Below, piece after piece: positions 26,113 through 34,626 of a DNA stretch of 64,000 nt (position 1 is its first letter; each line of letters opens with the position of its first letter). A program made the translations under genes and the position numbers. This stretch comes from CAVWGP01 sp963754645 (GTDB lineage: Bacteria > Pseudomonadota > Alphaproteobacteria > Bin65): NCBI GenBank assembly GCA_963754645.1, contig CAVWGP010000011.1, positions 1,669,922-1,733,921 on the forward strand, given 5' to 3'. The notes below the pieces were generated by a model. That model saw nothing but the letters and a program-made list of their open reading frames with translations. It did not search any database and was not told the origin of the DNA.

Positions 26113-26227
26113 GCAATGCCGGCCCGGCGATTTTGTTGCGGCGGGGCCTTCCCGCCCGCCGCCGCCGGCCTTACCTCAATCGGCACCGAACCACCCCCGT
26201 CATCGTCCCTCAACCTGGAGAAAACGC

Positions 26228-26836
26228 ATGAAGCTCTATTACGCATCCGGCGCCTGTTCGCTGGCCCCGCACATCGTCGCCCGCGAGGCCGGCGTCACCG
26301 TCGATCTCGTCAAGGTCGATCTCGCCGCGCACAAGACCGCCGACGGCGGGGATTTCTACGCCATCAACCCGCGCGGCTACGTCCCGGCGCTCGAAATCGA
26401 CGGCGGCACCGTGCTGCGCGAGGCCGCCGTCGTCACGCAATATCTCGCCGACCAAAAGCCCGGCGCGGGCCTCATCGCCGCCGCCGGCTCGCTCGATCGC
26501 TTGAAGCAGCAGGAATGGATCGGCTTCATCGCCACCGAGCTGCACAAGACCTTCAGCAATCTGTGGAACAAGCAGATGCCCGACGCCGGCAAGGAGATCA
26601 CCAAGACCAAGCTCGCGACGCGCTTCGCCGAGCTCGACAAGCACCTCGCCGGCAAACAATATTTGATGGGCGACAAATTCACCGCGCCCGATGCCTACTG
26701 TTTCACCATCGTCAATTGGGCGAATTTCCTCAACCTCGACTTGAAGCCCTATGCCAATCTCAGCGCCTACATGGCCCGCGTCGCGGCGCGCCCCAAGGTG
26801 CAGGAGGCGCTCAAGGCCGAAGGCTTGCTGAAATAG
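26228..26836 (+). CDS. beta-class glutathione S-transferase
   Basis: This 202-residue protein has an N-terminal thioredoxin-like domain (MKLYYASGACSLAPHI, with the beta-class Cys10 and the GSH site in NPRGYVPALEIDGG and LREAAVVTQYLAD). A helical C-terminal domain follows, ending in VAARPKVQEALKAEGL. It conjugates or transfers glutathione onto electrophiles in the cytoplasm. ATG 26228 has GGAG 9 nt upstream. It is divergent from the MarR-type gene with palindromes between, which suggests MarR control of a detoxification gene. Confidence 0.93.
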   Translation: MKLYYASGACSLAPHIVAREAGVTVDLVKVDLAAHKTADGGDFYAINPRGYVPALEIDGGTVLREAAVVTQYLADQKPGAGLIAAAGSLDRLKQQEWIGFIATELHKTFSNLWNKQMPDAGKEITKTKLATRFAELDKHLAGKQYLMGDKFTAPDAYCFTIVNWANFLNLDLKPYANLSAYMARVAARPKVQEALKAEGLLK

Positions 26837-26918
26837 CCCGCGATACCGCGCCGGGGTTGCGAGTATTGGCATCCCGGCGCAGTATCGCCCGCGTTGGCTC
26901 ACGGCAAAGAGGCGTCAC

Positions 26919-27248
26919 ATGCGAAAAGCCGCGTATCTTTCGTTGTCGATTCTCGGCGCGTCCCTGGCGCTGACCATTTCAGCGGCGCGCGCCGATGCGA
27001 TCGACGGCGATTGGTGCCACCCCGACGGGCGCCGCCTGTCGATCGACGGCGCCTCGATCGTGACGCCCGGCGGCAAGCGCATGACGGGAAATTACGGCCG
27101 CCACGATTTCTCCTACGTCGTGCCCGCGCCCGAACCCTCGGCCGGCCAGAACATCGCCATGCAATTGCTGAGCGAGGAGGCGATGAATTTGCGCGTCGGC
27201 GCCGGCGCGCCGCAACTCTGGCAGCGCTGCAAGAAGCCGGTGAGCTAG
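26919..27248 (+). CDS. small exported protein of unknown function
   Basis: This 109-residue protein has a signal peptide (residues 1 to about 25, ARADA). The mature part begins IDGDWCHPDGRRLSIDG and ends LWQRCKKPVS, with two Cys residues that could form a disulfide. I do not recognise a named domain. Similar short secreted proteins beginning 'DGDWC..DGR' occur in other alphaproteobacteria as hypotheticals. It follows the GST gene by 82 nt on the same strand, so the two could share a transcript. A hairpin at 27401-27421 lies downstream. Confidence 0.75.
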   Translation: MRKAAYLSLSILGASLALTISAARADAIDGDWCHPDGRRLSIDGASIVTPGGKRMTGNYGRHDFSYVVPAPEPSAGQNIAMQLLSEEAMNLRVGAGAPQLWQRCKKPVS

Positions 27249-27400
27249 CGGATGAAATCCAACATCTGATTCGGAATCCGGATGATCGGCTCGGTCTTCC
27301 GCTGTTGCCGCGTCGGGGCGCGTCCCGGACCCGCCCGCGTGCAAACAGGCGATCGATTGCCCGAAAACGGCGGCACTGTCGGTGCCGCGCGACACGCAGA

Positions 27401-27421
27401 GGGCGGGTCTGAGACCCGCCC
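27401..27421. terminator. intergenic hairpin
   Basis: GGGCGGGTC and its complement GACCCGCCC flank a TGA loop (9-bp stem, 3-nt loop) in the 236-nt gap between two same-strand genes. It may end the upstream transcript. No T-run follows, so the call is tentative. Nothing else is recognisable in the gap. Confidence 0.5.
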
Positions 27422-27484
27422 CGACGGGTCAATGGCGGTGGAGCCTTACATTTATTCGCACCGAGACGATCATTCGGATTTCGT

Positions 27485-29017
27485 ATGAAGGTCCTTCTCG
27501 TCTATCCGCTCTATCCGGTCACCTATATGGGCTTTCAATACGCGCTGCCGCTCACCGGTGCCAAGGCCGTATTGCCGCCGCTCGGTCTCTTGACCGTCGC
27601 CGCAATGCTGCCGCGCGCCTGGGAGCGGCGCCTGGTCGATCTCAACGTGCGGCCGCTCGGCGACAACGATCTCGACTGGGCCGACGTCGTCTTCATCAGC
27701 GCGATGACGGTGCAGCAGGCGTCGGTCGAAACGGTGATCGCGCGCTGCCGCGCCAAAAACAAGCGCATCGTCGCCGGCGGCCCGCATTTTTATCACTATC
27801 ACGCCGAGATCGCGGGCGTGGATCATTTCGTGCTCGGCGAAGCCGAGGACGTGATCGACGACCTGTGCGCCGATCTCGAAGCCGGGCGGGCCAAGCCGAT
27901 CTACCGGCCGAGCGGCTTTCCGGATGTGAGCACGACGCCGGTGCCGGCGTGGAACCTGATCCGGCTCGACGACTACGATTCGATGGCGGTGCAATTTTCG
28001 CGCGGCTGCCCGTTCGATTGCGAATTCTGCGACATCATCGTCCTGAACGGCCGCAAGCCGCGCGTCAAGCGCCGCGAGCAGGTGCATGCCGAGCTCCAAG
28101 CGCTGCGCGACGCGGGCTGGCGGCGCAGCGTCTTCGTCGCCGACGACAATTTCTACGGCAACAAGAAGCGCTGCCGCGCGCTGCTCGACGCGATGATCGA
28201 GTGGCGCGATGCGCGTGGCCGGCCCTTCGTGTTTTCGACCCAGGCCAGCCTCAACATGGCCGACGATGCGGGCCTGCTCGACCTGATGGTGCGCGCCGGT
28301 TTTGCGGCGGTGTTCATCGGGCTTGAAAGCGTCTCGCCCGCCGCGCTCGCCGAATGCCGCAAAGTGCAGAACCTGAAACGCAACATGGCGCGGGCGCTCG
28401 CCGCGATCCACGATCGCGGAATCATCGTCTGGGGCGGCTTCGTCGTCGGCTTCGATTGCGATACCGAGGCGACCTTCGACGAGCAGACGGCGTTCATCGC
28501 CGAGACCGGCATCGCCCTCGCGACCGTTTCGCTGATGACGGCCATTCCGCACACGCGGCTCCATGACCGATTGAAGGCGGAAGGCCGGCTCCTGGTTCGC
28601 TTCAACAGCGGCTTCGTCGATGCGAGCGGCCTCAATTTTGTGCCGTGCATGGATCGCCAGAGCCTCGTCGCGGGCTATAAGCGCGTGGTCGGCCGCATAT
28701 TCGAGCCGCCGGTGTTCTACCGCCGCGCCCGCCGGACCATCGCGCGTCGCATCCCGCCCGCGCTCGCCGTGTTTCCGTTCGGCAAGCGCGAGCTCGGCAC
28801 CTTGTTCCGCGCGCTCTGGCGCTTGGGCGTACGCGACGAAGCGCGGCGCCATTTCTGGAAGCTGGTCGGCTTTGCCGCGCTGCGCGGGCGTAATGCCATC
28901 GGGCTCGCCATCGCGCTGTTGCTGATGGGCTATCATCTCCGGATGTTGAGCCGCGATATCGTCGCCCAACCGGATGCGACGCCGGCGCCGGCGCGCGCGG
29001 CGGTCGCGGCCGAATAG
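27485..29017 (+). CDS. B12-binding domain radical SAM protein (DUF4070 type)
   Basis: This 510-residue protein has an N-terminal cobalamin-binding Rossmann domain (LLVYPLYP, KAVLPPLGLLTVAAMLP, GGPHFYHY). A radical SAM core follows, with the cluster motif RGCPFDCEFCDI at about residues 173-184. A C-terminal DUF4070-like region follows, with a hydrophobic helix near 475-490. Such enzymes do radical methylations or rearrangements, and hopanoid and bacteriochlorophyll enzymes (HpnP, HpnJ, BchE) are relatives. No hopanoid genes are near, so the substrate is unknown. ATG 27485 lacks a strong Shine-Dalgarno. Confidence 0.92.
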   Translation: MKVLLVYPLYPVTYMGFQYALPLTGAKAVLPPLGLLTVAAMLPRAWERRLVDLNVRPLGDNDLDWADVVFISAMTVQQASVETVIARCRAKNKRIVAGGPHFYHYHAEIAGVDHFVLGEAEDVIDDLCADLEAGRAKPIYRPSGFPDVSTTPVPAWNLIRLDDYDSMAVQFSRGCPFDCEFCDIIVLNGRKPRVKRREQVHAELQALRDAGWRRSVFVADDNFYGNKKRCRALLDAMIEWRDARGRPFVFSTQASLNMADDAGLLDLMVRAGFAAVFIGLESVSPAALAECRKVQNLKRNMARALAAIHDRGIIVWGGFVVGFDCDTEATFDEQTAFIAETGIALATVSLMTAIPHTRLHDRLKAEGRLLVRFNSGFVDASGLNFVPCMDRQSLVAGYKRVVGRIFEPPVFYRRARRTIARRIPPALAVFPFGKRELGTLFRALWRLGVRDEARRHFWKLVGFAALRGRNAIGLAIALLLMGYHLRMLSRDIVAQPDATPAPARAAVAAE

Positions 29018-29027
29018 GCTCGGCCGC

Positions 29028-29868
29028 TCAGCGCGGCCTGTCGCCGGCCAGCGTCACGCGGTGCATGACGCGGCGGTGGCCGTGATAGTCGTTGATCGGG
29101 TTGTGCTGGGCGCAGCGATTGTCCCACAACGCGAGCGAGCCGGTTTGCCAGCGGAAGCGGCAGGTGAATTCCGGGCGCGCGAGGTGGGCGACCAGGAAAT
29201 CGAGCAGCGGCGCGCTTTCCGCCACGCTCATATCCTTGAAACGCTCGGTGTGCGCGCCGTTGACGTAGAGCGCCTTGCGGCCGGTTTCGGGATGGGTGCG
29301 GACAACGGGATGCTCCGCCGCGAACAATGTCCGGCGCCCCGGGCTTGGCGCCGTCGCGCAGCCGGTCCTCGCGCGTCTTGCTGACATCGGCCTTGGCCGA
29401 GCTGTTGACGGCGACGAGCGGATCGAGCAGGCGCTTCAGGCCGGGTGAGAGCGTTTCGTAGGCGAGATACATGTTGGCGAACAGCGTGTCGCCGCCGACC
29501 GGCGGGATCTCGCGCGCGATCAGCATCGTCGCCATCGGCGGCTGTTCGAGATAGGCGGTGTCGCTGTGCCACAGGCCGCCGAAATTCACCGTCTCGTGCT
29601 CGAGCTTGACGACCGGCGTGATCGCGGGGAAATCGGGCAGTCCCTTGAGGAAGGGATAGTCCATCGGCGTTCCGAGGCGGCGCGCGAAGGCGAGAAAGCC
29701 GGCGGGCGGCAAATCCTGGCCGCGGAAAAATATAACCAGATGATCGAGCCACGCCCGGCGGATCGCGGCGACCGTGGCGTCGTCGAGCGTCCGGGCAAGA
29801 TCGACGCCGGCGATCTCGGCGCCGAGCGCGCCGGCCAAAGGGTGGATTTCGATCGATGCCTGTGCCAC
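29028..29868 (-). CDS. TauD/TfdA-family alpha-ketoglutarate dioxygenase, one frameshift
   Basis: These non-haem iron enzymes hydroxylate taurine, 2,4-D and similar substrates with 2-oxoglutarate. The first segment (GTG 29868, GGGAGG upstream) carries His101 and Asp103 in LWHSDTAYL. The second, in another frame, contains the 2-oxoglutarate-binding Arg region and the distal His (HRRVMHRVTLAGD). The break lies at about 29335 in a run of four G, so one base change restores a protein of about 279 residues, normal for the family. It is convergent with the radical SAM gene. Substrate is unknown. Confidence 0.85.
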
Positions 29869-29936
29869 GCAGCCTCCCGAGCGCCGCCTCGTGCGGCGCG
29901 CGCTCGGGGCGTTTTAACCGCCGCCGCGGACGCGCG

Positions 29937-30413
29937 CTAGCCGATCTTGCGCAGCGTGCCCTTGTCCCAGAGATAATATTCGGTGCGTACCGAGGCGCGC
30001 ATGTCCTTCGGCAGATCGGCCAGTTCCTTGGGCGGGTTGACGATCAGGAGGCGGCTCCTGACGTCATATTTGGCGCCCACGGTCGCTTGCGGGCCGAAGC
30101 TCACCTTGCCGGTGCGCGTGTCGATCAGCGCGATCGTCTGGCACGAGGTGCCGCAGCCCCACATCGTCACGATCACATGACCGGCGAAATTGGGCTTGCC
30201 CTTGGCGGCGTCGAGCAGCCGCGTCTTGAACTGACGCGCGTCCTTTTCGCTGTTGAGATCGACCGGCGCCGTCTTGCCGGTATAGGCCGGGCCGGCAGGG
30301 TATTTCGCCGGATCGGGCGACGGGCTCTTGGCTGCGGCGGGCGCGGCGAGGGCGAGCGCCAGCAATGCGGCGGCGAACGAAGCGCGCAAGGCGCGCGGCG
30401 TCGAAATCGTCAT
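29937..30413 (-). CDS. small exported protein of unknown function
   Basis: This 158-residue protein has a signal peptide (to about residue 28, PAAAK) and a globular part containing GHVIVTMWGCGTSCQTIALIDTRTGKV. The two Cys residues in GCGTSC may pair or bind metal. I recall this WGCGTSC block in widespread proteobacterial hypotheticals of unknown role. ATG 30413 has AGGAG 7 nt upstream. It is the first of three minus-strand genes for short secreted proteins in the next 1.6 kb. Confidence 0.78.
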   Translation of the reverse strand: MTISTPRALRASFAAALLALALAAPAAAKSPSPDPAKYPAGPAYTGKTAPVDLNSEKDARQFKTRLLDAAKGKPNFAGHVIVTMWGCGTSCQTIALIDTRTGKVSFGPQATVGAKYDVRSRLLIVNPPKELADLPKDMRASVRTEYYLWDKGTLRKIG

Positions 30414-30535
30414 GGGATTGCTCCTATGGAAGAAAAACGAGGGCTCGGACGCTCGGCGTCCCAACGGAAGCCAAGCATCCTAGCCGAGATCGGCGCGGCG
30501 GGCTGTGATGGCGATCACAGGCCGCCGCGAAAAAG

Positions 30536-30901
30536 CTACATCGTGTGGACGAAGGTCACCCAGCCGGTGCAGCTCGAACTCTGGAGGAACCCACCGCGGT
30601 TGCACACTTGCACATGGTACTTGAGCTTGAAGCCGGGCCGGCCGGCAAACGACCAGCTCACCTTGTTCATGAGGCCGTTGCGGCCGCTGCTGAGCTCGAC
30701 CTGCTGGCCGTTGCGGCGCACGTTGAAATGCGTCATCGGGCGATTGCTGGTGTCGATCTGGACGCGCACGGTGCGGCCGTCATCGGTGCTTTCGGCGCAA
30801 ATGCCCCTGGCGCAGCCGCGCGCCTCGGCGGTGCCGGCGGAGAGAAGCGGCGACGCCGCGGCGAAGGCCGCGACGGCAAGGGAGAGAAGTGGACGTTTCA
30901 T
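30536..30901 (-). CDS. small secreted protein, CNRGGFLQSS family, copy 1
   Basis: This 121-residue protein has a signal peptide (MKRPLLSLAVAAFAAA...EAR) and a beta-rich mature part with four Cys. Its C-terminal block YHVQVCNRGGFLQSSSCTGWVTF is shared with the next gene upstream (31095-31526), and the signal peptides match almost residue for residue, so the two are paralogues. The pattern resembles a single fibronectin-III-like domain with two disulfides. Function is unknown. Confidence 0.8.
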   Translation of the reverse strand: MKRPLLSLAVAAFAAASPLLSAGTAEARGCARGICAESTDDGRTVRVQIDTSNRPMTHFNVRRNGQQVELSSGRNGLMNKVSWSFAGRPGFKLKYHVQVCNRGGFLQSSSCTGWVTFVHTM

Positions 30902-31094
30902 GGTCGTGGTTCCTGTCCTGGAAGGGCTGAGATGTCGGGATTGACAAACGACAGTCTAAGCCCGCGCCACTGAACCCAGGCTGAACCGCCGCCGAGCGCC
31001 GCCAAATGGGAGCCGCGACCGCCCGGAACGCGAAAAAGCGAAGGGCGGGATCGCTCCCGCCCTTCATCTTTCAGACCGCGGCTGCGGATGCCGC

Positions 31095-31526
31095 TTAGTT
31101 CGCGCCGTAATATTGGCCGCCGTAGAAAGTAAAGGTCATCCACCCCGTGCATTTGGAGCTCTGCAAGAAGCCGCCGCGATTGCAGGCCTGGACGCTGACC
31201 GTGTACTTCCCGCCCGGCGTCAGGTTGCGAAAAATATTGTGGCCGCTTTCGTTCGATCCGCTGACCGCGCCGACTTCGATCTGCGTCGTCCGGCCGCCGG
31301 GCGCGGTGTAGCGCACGTTGTAGTGCGTGATCGCGCTGCCGTAGAAGCGCAGGAAATAGTATTGCTTGCCGCCGTCGCGATAAAGGTGATCGCGCTTGTA
31401 GAAGCACACGCCGCCCGCGCAGAGCTTGACGTATTGCGGAATGGCGGCGTCGGCCTGGGCGGGCGCGAGGAAGGGCGCGGCCGCGGCGATGGCGGCGACG
31501 GCGAGCGAGAGCAGAGTGCGTTTCAT
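31095..31526 (-). CDS. small secreted protein, CNRGGFLQSS family, copy 2
   Basis: This 143-residue paralogue of the preceding protein starts with an equivalent signal peptide (MKRTLLSLAVAAIAAA). The mature part is Tyr-rich (LCAGGVCFYKRDHLYRDG, YYFLRFYGSAITHYNVRYTAPGG) and has the shared end YTVSVQACNRGGFLQSSKCTGWMTF. Four Cys are again present. A single Fn3-like beta sandwich is my structural guess. Tandem paralogues with conserved signal peptides suggest local gene duplication and divergence of surface residues. Confidence 0.8.
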   Translation of the reverse strand: MKRTLLSLAVAAIAAAAPFLAPAQADAAIPQYVKLCAGGVCFYKRDHLYRDGGKQYYFLRFYGSAITHYNVRYTAPGGRTTQIEVGAVSGSNESGHNIFRNLTPGGKYTVSVQACNRGGFLQSSKCTGWMTFTFYGGQYYGAN

Positions 31527-31763
31527 GGGCGTGGTTCCTGTCCGGGTTTGAATGTCGGGATCGACGGGCGCACCCTACTTCACGGCGGCTGAACCGCGCG
31601 TGAACCGCGGGTTGTTGATCGCGCGCGAAAATTTTTCGCCGCCGGCGTCGGCGATCACATCGGTTCACACTCGGTTCAGCGCGCGTGAGCTATAGCCTGA
31701 GCGTCTTCGAAACAAGATGAACCCGAAACCGAATATCAACCCATCATCAATGGAACCGCTACC

Positions 31764-32183
31764 ATGAACATCACCCGTACCCTCTTCGCCGCGCTCAGCG
31801 TCCTCGCGCTCGCCGGCATCGCCAGCAACGCCTCCGCCTTGTCGAAGAATTTCCTCCCCTCCGGTAAGGACGAGAACGCCAAGTACGGCAAGGTCCTCGA
31901 CGAATGCAAAGGCGTCATCTGCGTGAAAGTCCGCGGCGACTACGGCTACGTGCGCATCAAGCTCGAAGATACCAGCCCGAACGCCGTCAAGTTCTTCCTC
32001 GTCAGCTTCCAGGACGACGTGACCGGCAAGCTCGTCACCCGCAAGGTCTTCTCGAAGGACGGCACGGTCGGCATCCTCAATGGCCTGACCGCCAGCGCCG
32101 GCAATTTGCACACCTTCTCGGTGCGCGCCTGCTACGACAATGGCTGCGGCAAGGCGAAGCCGAAGTTCTCCTTCACCGCCTAA
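31764..32183 (+). CDS. small secreted protein, distant Fn3-like relative
   Basis: This 139-residue protein has a signal peptide (to about residue 25, NASA). Its mature part ends LTASAGNLHTFSVRACYDNGCGKAKPKFSF. The block 'HTFSVRAC..NGCG' is at the same place as YTVSVQACNRGG in the two divergent neighbours, so all three probably share a fold. Function is unknown. It is divergent from 31095-31526 with a 237-nt AT-richer gap that holds both promoters, where I see no other feature. It ends before a strong terminator. Confidence 0.78.
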   Translation: MNITRTLFAALSVLALAGIASNASALSKNFLPSGKDENAKYGKVLDECKGVICVKVRGDYGYVRIKLEDTSPNAVKFFLVSFQDDVTGKLVTRKVFSKDGTVGILNGLTASAGNLHTFSVRACYDNGCGKAKPKFSFTA

Positions 32184-32205
32184 CGCCCGATCCCGTCACC
32201 GCGAA

Positions 32206-32242
32206 ACGCGGCGCTTCCGCAAGGAGGCGCCGCGTCGCTTTT
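32206..32242 (+). terminator. intrinsic terminator
   Basis: A 9-bp GC-rich stem (ACGCGGCGC at 32206-32214 with GCGCCGCGT at 32227-32235) is followed by CGCTTTT. It lies 23 nt after the stop of the secreted-protein gene. Confidence 0.8.
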
Positions 32243-32255
32243 GGGCTCAAAAAGG

Positions 32256-32279
32256 ATATTTCCCAAACATGGGAAATAT
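32256..32279. promoter_or_regulatory. perfect 10-bp inverted repeat upstream of the HNH gene
   Basis: ATATTTCCCA (32256-32265) and its exact complement TGGGAAATAT (32270-32279) flank AACA. They lie 36 nt before the HNH start codon and just after the upstream terminator. In such GC-rich DNA this AT-rich palindrome stands out. It is either an operator overlapping the promoter or a site recognised by the endonuclease. No regulator gene is adjacent. Confidence 0.7.
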
Positions 32280-32315
32280 GCTATTAGGGCGCTGCCAAAC
32301 CGAAGGAGGCGCCCG

Positions 32316-33125
32316 ATGACCATCCCCTATCCCGCCGCGCGATCCGGCTACCGCAAGACCCCGCCGCGCCGCCGCGCCCATGCCAGGGCGGCGCGCCTCG
32401 GCAGGGCGCCCGGCAAGGGCACGCCCTACACCGAGAGCGAAATCCTGGCCGAGATCCGCCGCGTCGCCGGGCGCGTGCGCGGCCATTTCTCGCTGACCAA
32501 GTTCCTGGCGCAATCGGCATTGAGCTGCACGCCGATTTACAAGCGCTTCGGCAATTGGCGCGCCGCCTTGCTCGCCGCCGGCCTGGCGCGGCGCCTGGCG
32601 CCGCGCGCCATGGGCGCCAAGCACACGTGGGAAGAATGCTTCCAGAATCTCGACCGCATGGTGCGCCTGTTGGCGCGCGCGCCGTTGCGCTACGAGATGA
32701 ACGCGCCGCCTTCGCGCATCGGGGCCGGCACCTATCTCCACCGCTTCGCCACCTGGCGCAACGCCTTGGCCGCCTATGCCGCCTATCAAGCCGGCGACGA
32801 GAAAGCCTGGCCCATGCCGGGCACGCGCCGCGGCAAGCGCCAGCGCGCGCTGTCTGCCGGCCGCGCCGCGCGCGCCGCCCTCATCGTCCGCCGCCGCGCA
32901 TCGCAAAGCGACGCCGAGGCCAGCATTCCGCTGCAATTGCGCTACGACGTGCTGAAGCGCGACCGCTTCCGCTGCACCGCGTGCGGCGCCAATCCGGCCG
33001 CCGACGGAAGCGTGATCCTGACGCTCGACCACAAGGTTCCGCGCGCTCATGGCGGCAAGACGGAGAAGGCGAACCTCGCAACCTTGTGCCTGCAATGCAA
33101 TCTTGGCCGCGGCGCCATGGGATAG
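32316..33125 (+). CDS. HNH endonuclease with homing-endonuclease-associated repeats
   Basis: This 269-residue protein has two helical repeats of the homing-endonuclease-associated type (about 39-90 ending FGNWRAALLAAGL, and about 104-157 with FATWRNALAAYAAY). A basic linker precedes a C-terminal HNH nuclease: CysXXCys at 220/223, Asp238-His239, HGG at 245-247, Asn253, and CysXXCys at 258/261. The repeats are thought to read DNA and the HNH part to nick or cut it. No intron or intein surrounds it. It is free-standing, with its own terminator-bounded transcription unit. ATG 32316 has an ideal AAGGAGG. Confidence 0.9.
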   Translation: MTIPYPAARSGYRKTPPRRRAHARAARLGRAPGKGTPYTESEILAEIRRVAGRVRGHFSLTKFLAQSALSCTPIYKRFGNWRAALLAAGLARRLAPRAMGAKHTWEECFQNLDRMVRLLARAPLRYEMNAPPSRIGAGTYLHRFATWRNALAAYAAYQAGDEKAWPMPGTRRGKRQRALSAGRAARAALIVRRRASQSDAEASIPLQLRYDVLKRDRFRCTACGANPAADGSVILTLDHKVPRAHGGKTEKANLATLCLQCNLGRGAMG

Positions 33126-33177
33126 CGCGCCCGCGCCATGCTAGGCTCGCCGCCGCAACGGCGAAGAGGAAGCGGCA

Positions 33178-34026
33178 TTGGCTATCGCCAGCCTGCCTTG
33201 GTATGCGCTGCCCGAGACCGAGGCGGCGCAGGATGCGCTGTGGTCCGTGCTCGCCCGGCATCTGCGCCGCAACGGCGTCGGCGGCGTGCCCCGGCGCCTC
33301 AGCCGCGGACGGCCGGTCCACAGCGTCTTGGCCAATCCCGCGCTGCTGCTCAGCCAATGCTGCGGCTACGACATTGTCTACGGTTTCTCCAGCAGCCTCG
33401 CCCTGGTCGCGACGCCGCGCTACACGGCACCCGGCTGCGACGGCGCCGATTCTTGCAGCTTCGTCCTGGTGCGCGATGCGTCGGCGGCGCGCGATCTTGC
33501 CGATCTCGGCGGCGGCATCTGCGCCGTCAACGGCTTCGCCTCGCATTCCGGCACGAATTCGCTGCGCCATCTGGTGGCGCCGCTGAGCCGCGGCGGGCGG
33601 TTCTTCCGCGCGGTGAAGGCGAGCGGCGGCCATCTTGCCAGCCTCGCGCTGCTCAGCGCCGGCGACGCCGATGTCATGGCGATGGATTGCGTGCTGCACG
33701 CGCTGCTGGCGATGTACCGGCCGCGGGCCCTGGCCGGAACCCGCATTCTGTGCCGCACCGCGCCCGTGCCCACGCCGCCGCTCGTCACCTCGATCGGCGC
33801 CGATCCGGCGCTGATCGAGCGCCTGCGCCAAGCGATCGCGGCGGCGCTCGCCGATCCGGACGCGGCGCCGGCGAAAGCCGCGCTCCTGCTCGAAGACGCG
33901 AGCCCGCTGCCCCTGCAGCGCTATGCGCGCATCGTCGAGCTCGAAGCCGCCGCGCTCGGCCACGGCTATTACGAGATGCACGCAACGTCGTCGGCGCTGG
34001 TGGGGCCGGCGCTGGCGGCGCGTTAA
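33178..34026 (+). CDS. PhnD-like phosphate/phosphonate binding-protein homologue
   Basis: This 282-residue protein has the two-lobed PhnD-type periplasmic-binding fold signatures: GYDIVYGF..., CSFVLVRDASAARDLADLGGG, CAVNGFASHSGTNSLRHL, GDADVMAMDCVLHALL. No signal peptide is visible from the TTG start at 33178, which follows GAGGAA. It may therefore be a cytoplasmic ligand sensor rather than a transporter component. No phn permease genes are nearby. It starts 52 nt after the HNH gene, probably as readthrough of the same transcript. Confidence 0.8.
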   Translation: MAIASLPWYALPETEAAQDALWSVLARHLRRNGVGGVPRRLSRGRPVHSVLANPALLLSQCCGYDIVYGFSSSLALVATPRYTAPGCDGADSCSFVLVRDASAARDLADLGGGICAVNGFASHSGTNSLRHLVAPLSRGGRFFRAVKASGGHLASLALLSAGDADVMAMDCVLHALLAMYRPRALAGTRILCRTAPVPTPPLVTSIGADPALIERLRQAIAAALADPDAAPAKAALLLEDASPLPLQRYARIVELEAAALGHGYYEMHATSSALVGPALAAR

Positions 34027-34256
34027 GCCATTATATACCACAACAAAAAGTGGTAAACGCCGCGCGCAACCATAGGACTGCGGGTTGCGCCGTTGACCGC
34101 GGGGACGATACAGGGAATCTTCAACCTAATGAATCGTGAACGCCGGTTCGGCGCCCGCTCTCGGGCGAAAAGAACACCGGCGGCGCATGTCGGATCCGTC
34201 CACGCCATGCCGTGCTCGCACGTAAAGAGTGCATGGTCAAACGCAACGAGGCCGTT

Positions 34257-34538
34257 ATGAAGACTTGCACCGCCGCCGAAGACAGCTGCCGCTATTGCGG
34301 CTCCAACGAAATCGTCCTGTGGCCGCTCGACATCGCCGGCAAATGCGCCACCTGTTCGTGGCAGGCGCATAGCGGCCGCAGCGCCGCGGCGCGCATGCAG
34401 GATGTGCTGCGCCGCGTCGAGCAGGAGCGCTACGCTGCGCAGGGCATTCACGCCTCGATCCCGATGCCGCGGCGCCGGTCGCATTACCGGATCCGCGACA
34501 GCCGCCCCCTGGTCCAAGGCGGCGGCGGACGCGCATAG
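34257..34538 (+). CDS. small zinc-ribbon-like protein
   Basis: This 93-residue protein has two CysXXCys pairs (CRYC at about 11-14 and CATC at about 30-33), 19 residues apart, as in a zinc ribbon. A helical, basic C-terminal tail ends in a Gly-rich stretch. Function is unknown, and a nucleic-acid-binding or assembly role is possible. ATG 34257 has CGAGG upstream. Other in-frame starts exist at 34233 and, as GTG, at 34212. The 230-nt gap before it holds a short ACCAC/GTGGT inverted repeat (about 34034-34051) and nothing else I can name. Confidence 0.6.
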   Translation: MKTCTAAEDSCRYCGSNEIVLWPLDIAGKCATCSWQAHSGRSAAARMQDVLRRVEQERYAAQGIHASIPMPRRRSHYRIRDSRPLVQGGGGRA

Positions 34539-34626
34539 GCGGGACGCCCATATCCGAAGGCGGGCGCGCTGGAGCGGGCGCGCGACCGGTGCTAGGGTCG
34601 ATCCTCGGCCGTCCGGGAGTTTCACG

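Noticed and set aside
32316..33125. HNH gene as part of an intron, intein or prophage
   Set aside because: Neighbouring genes are intact and unrelated, with no phage, intron or intein features.
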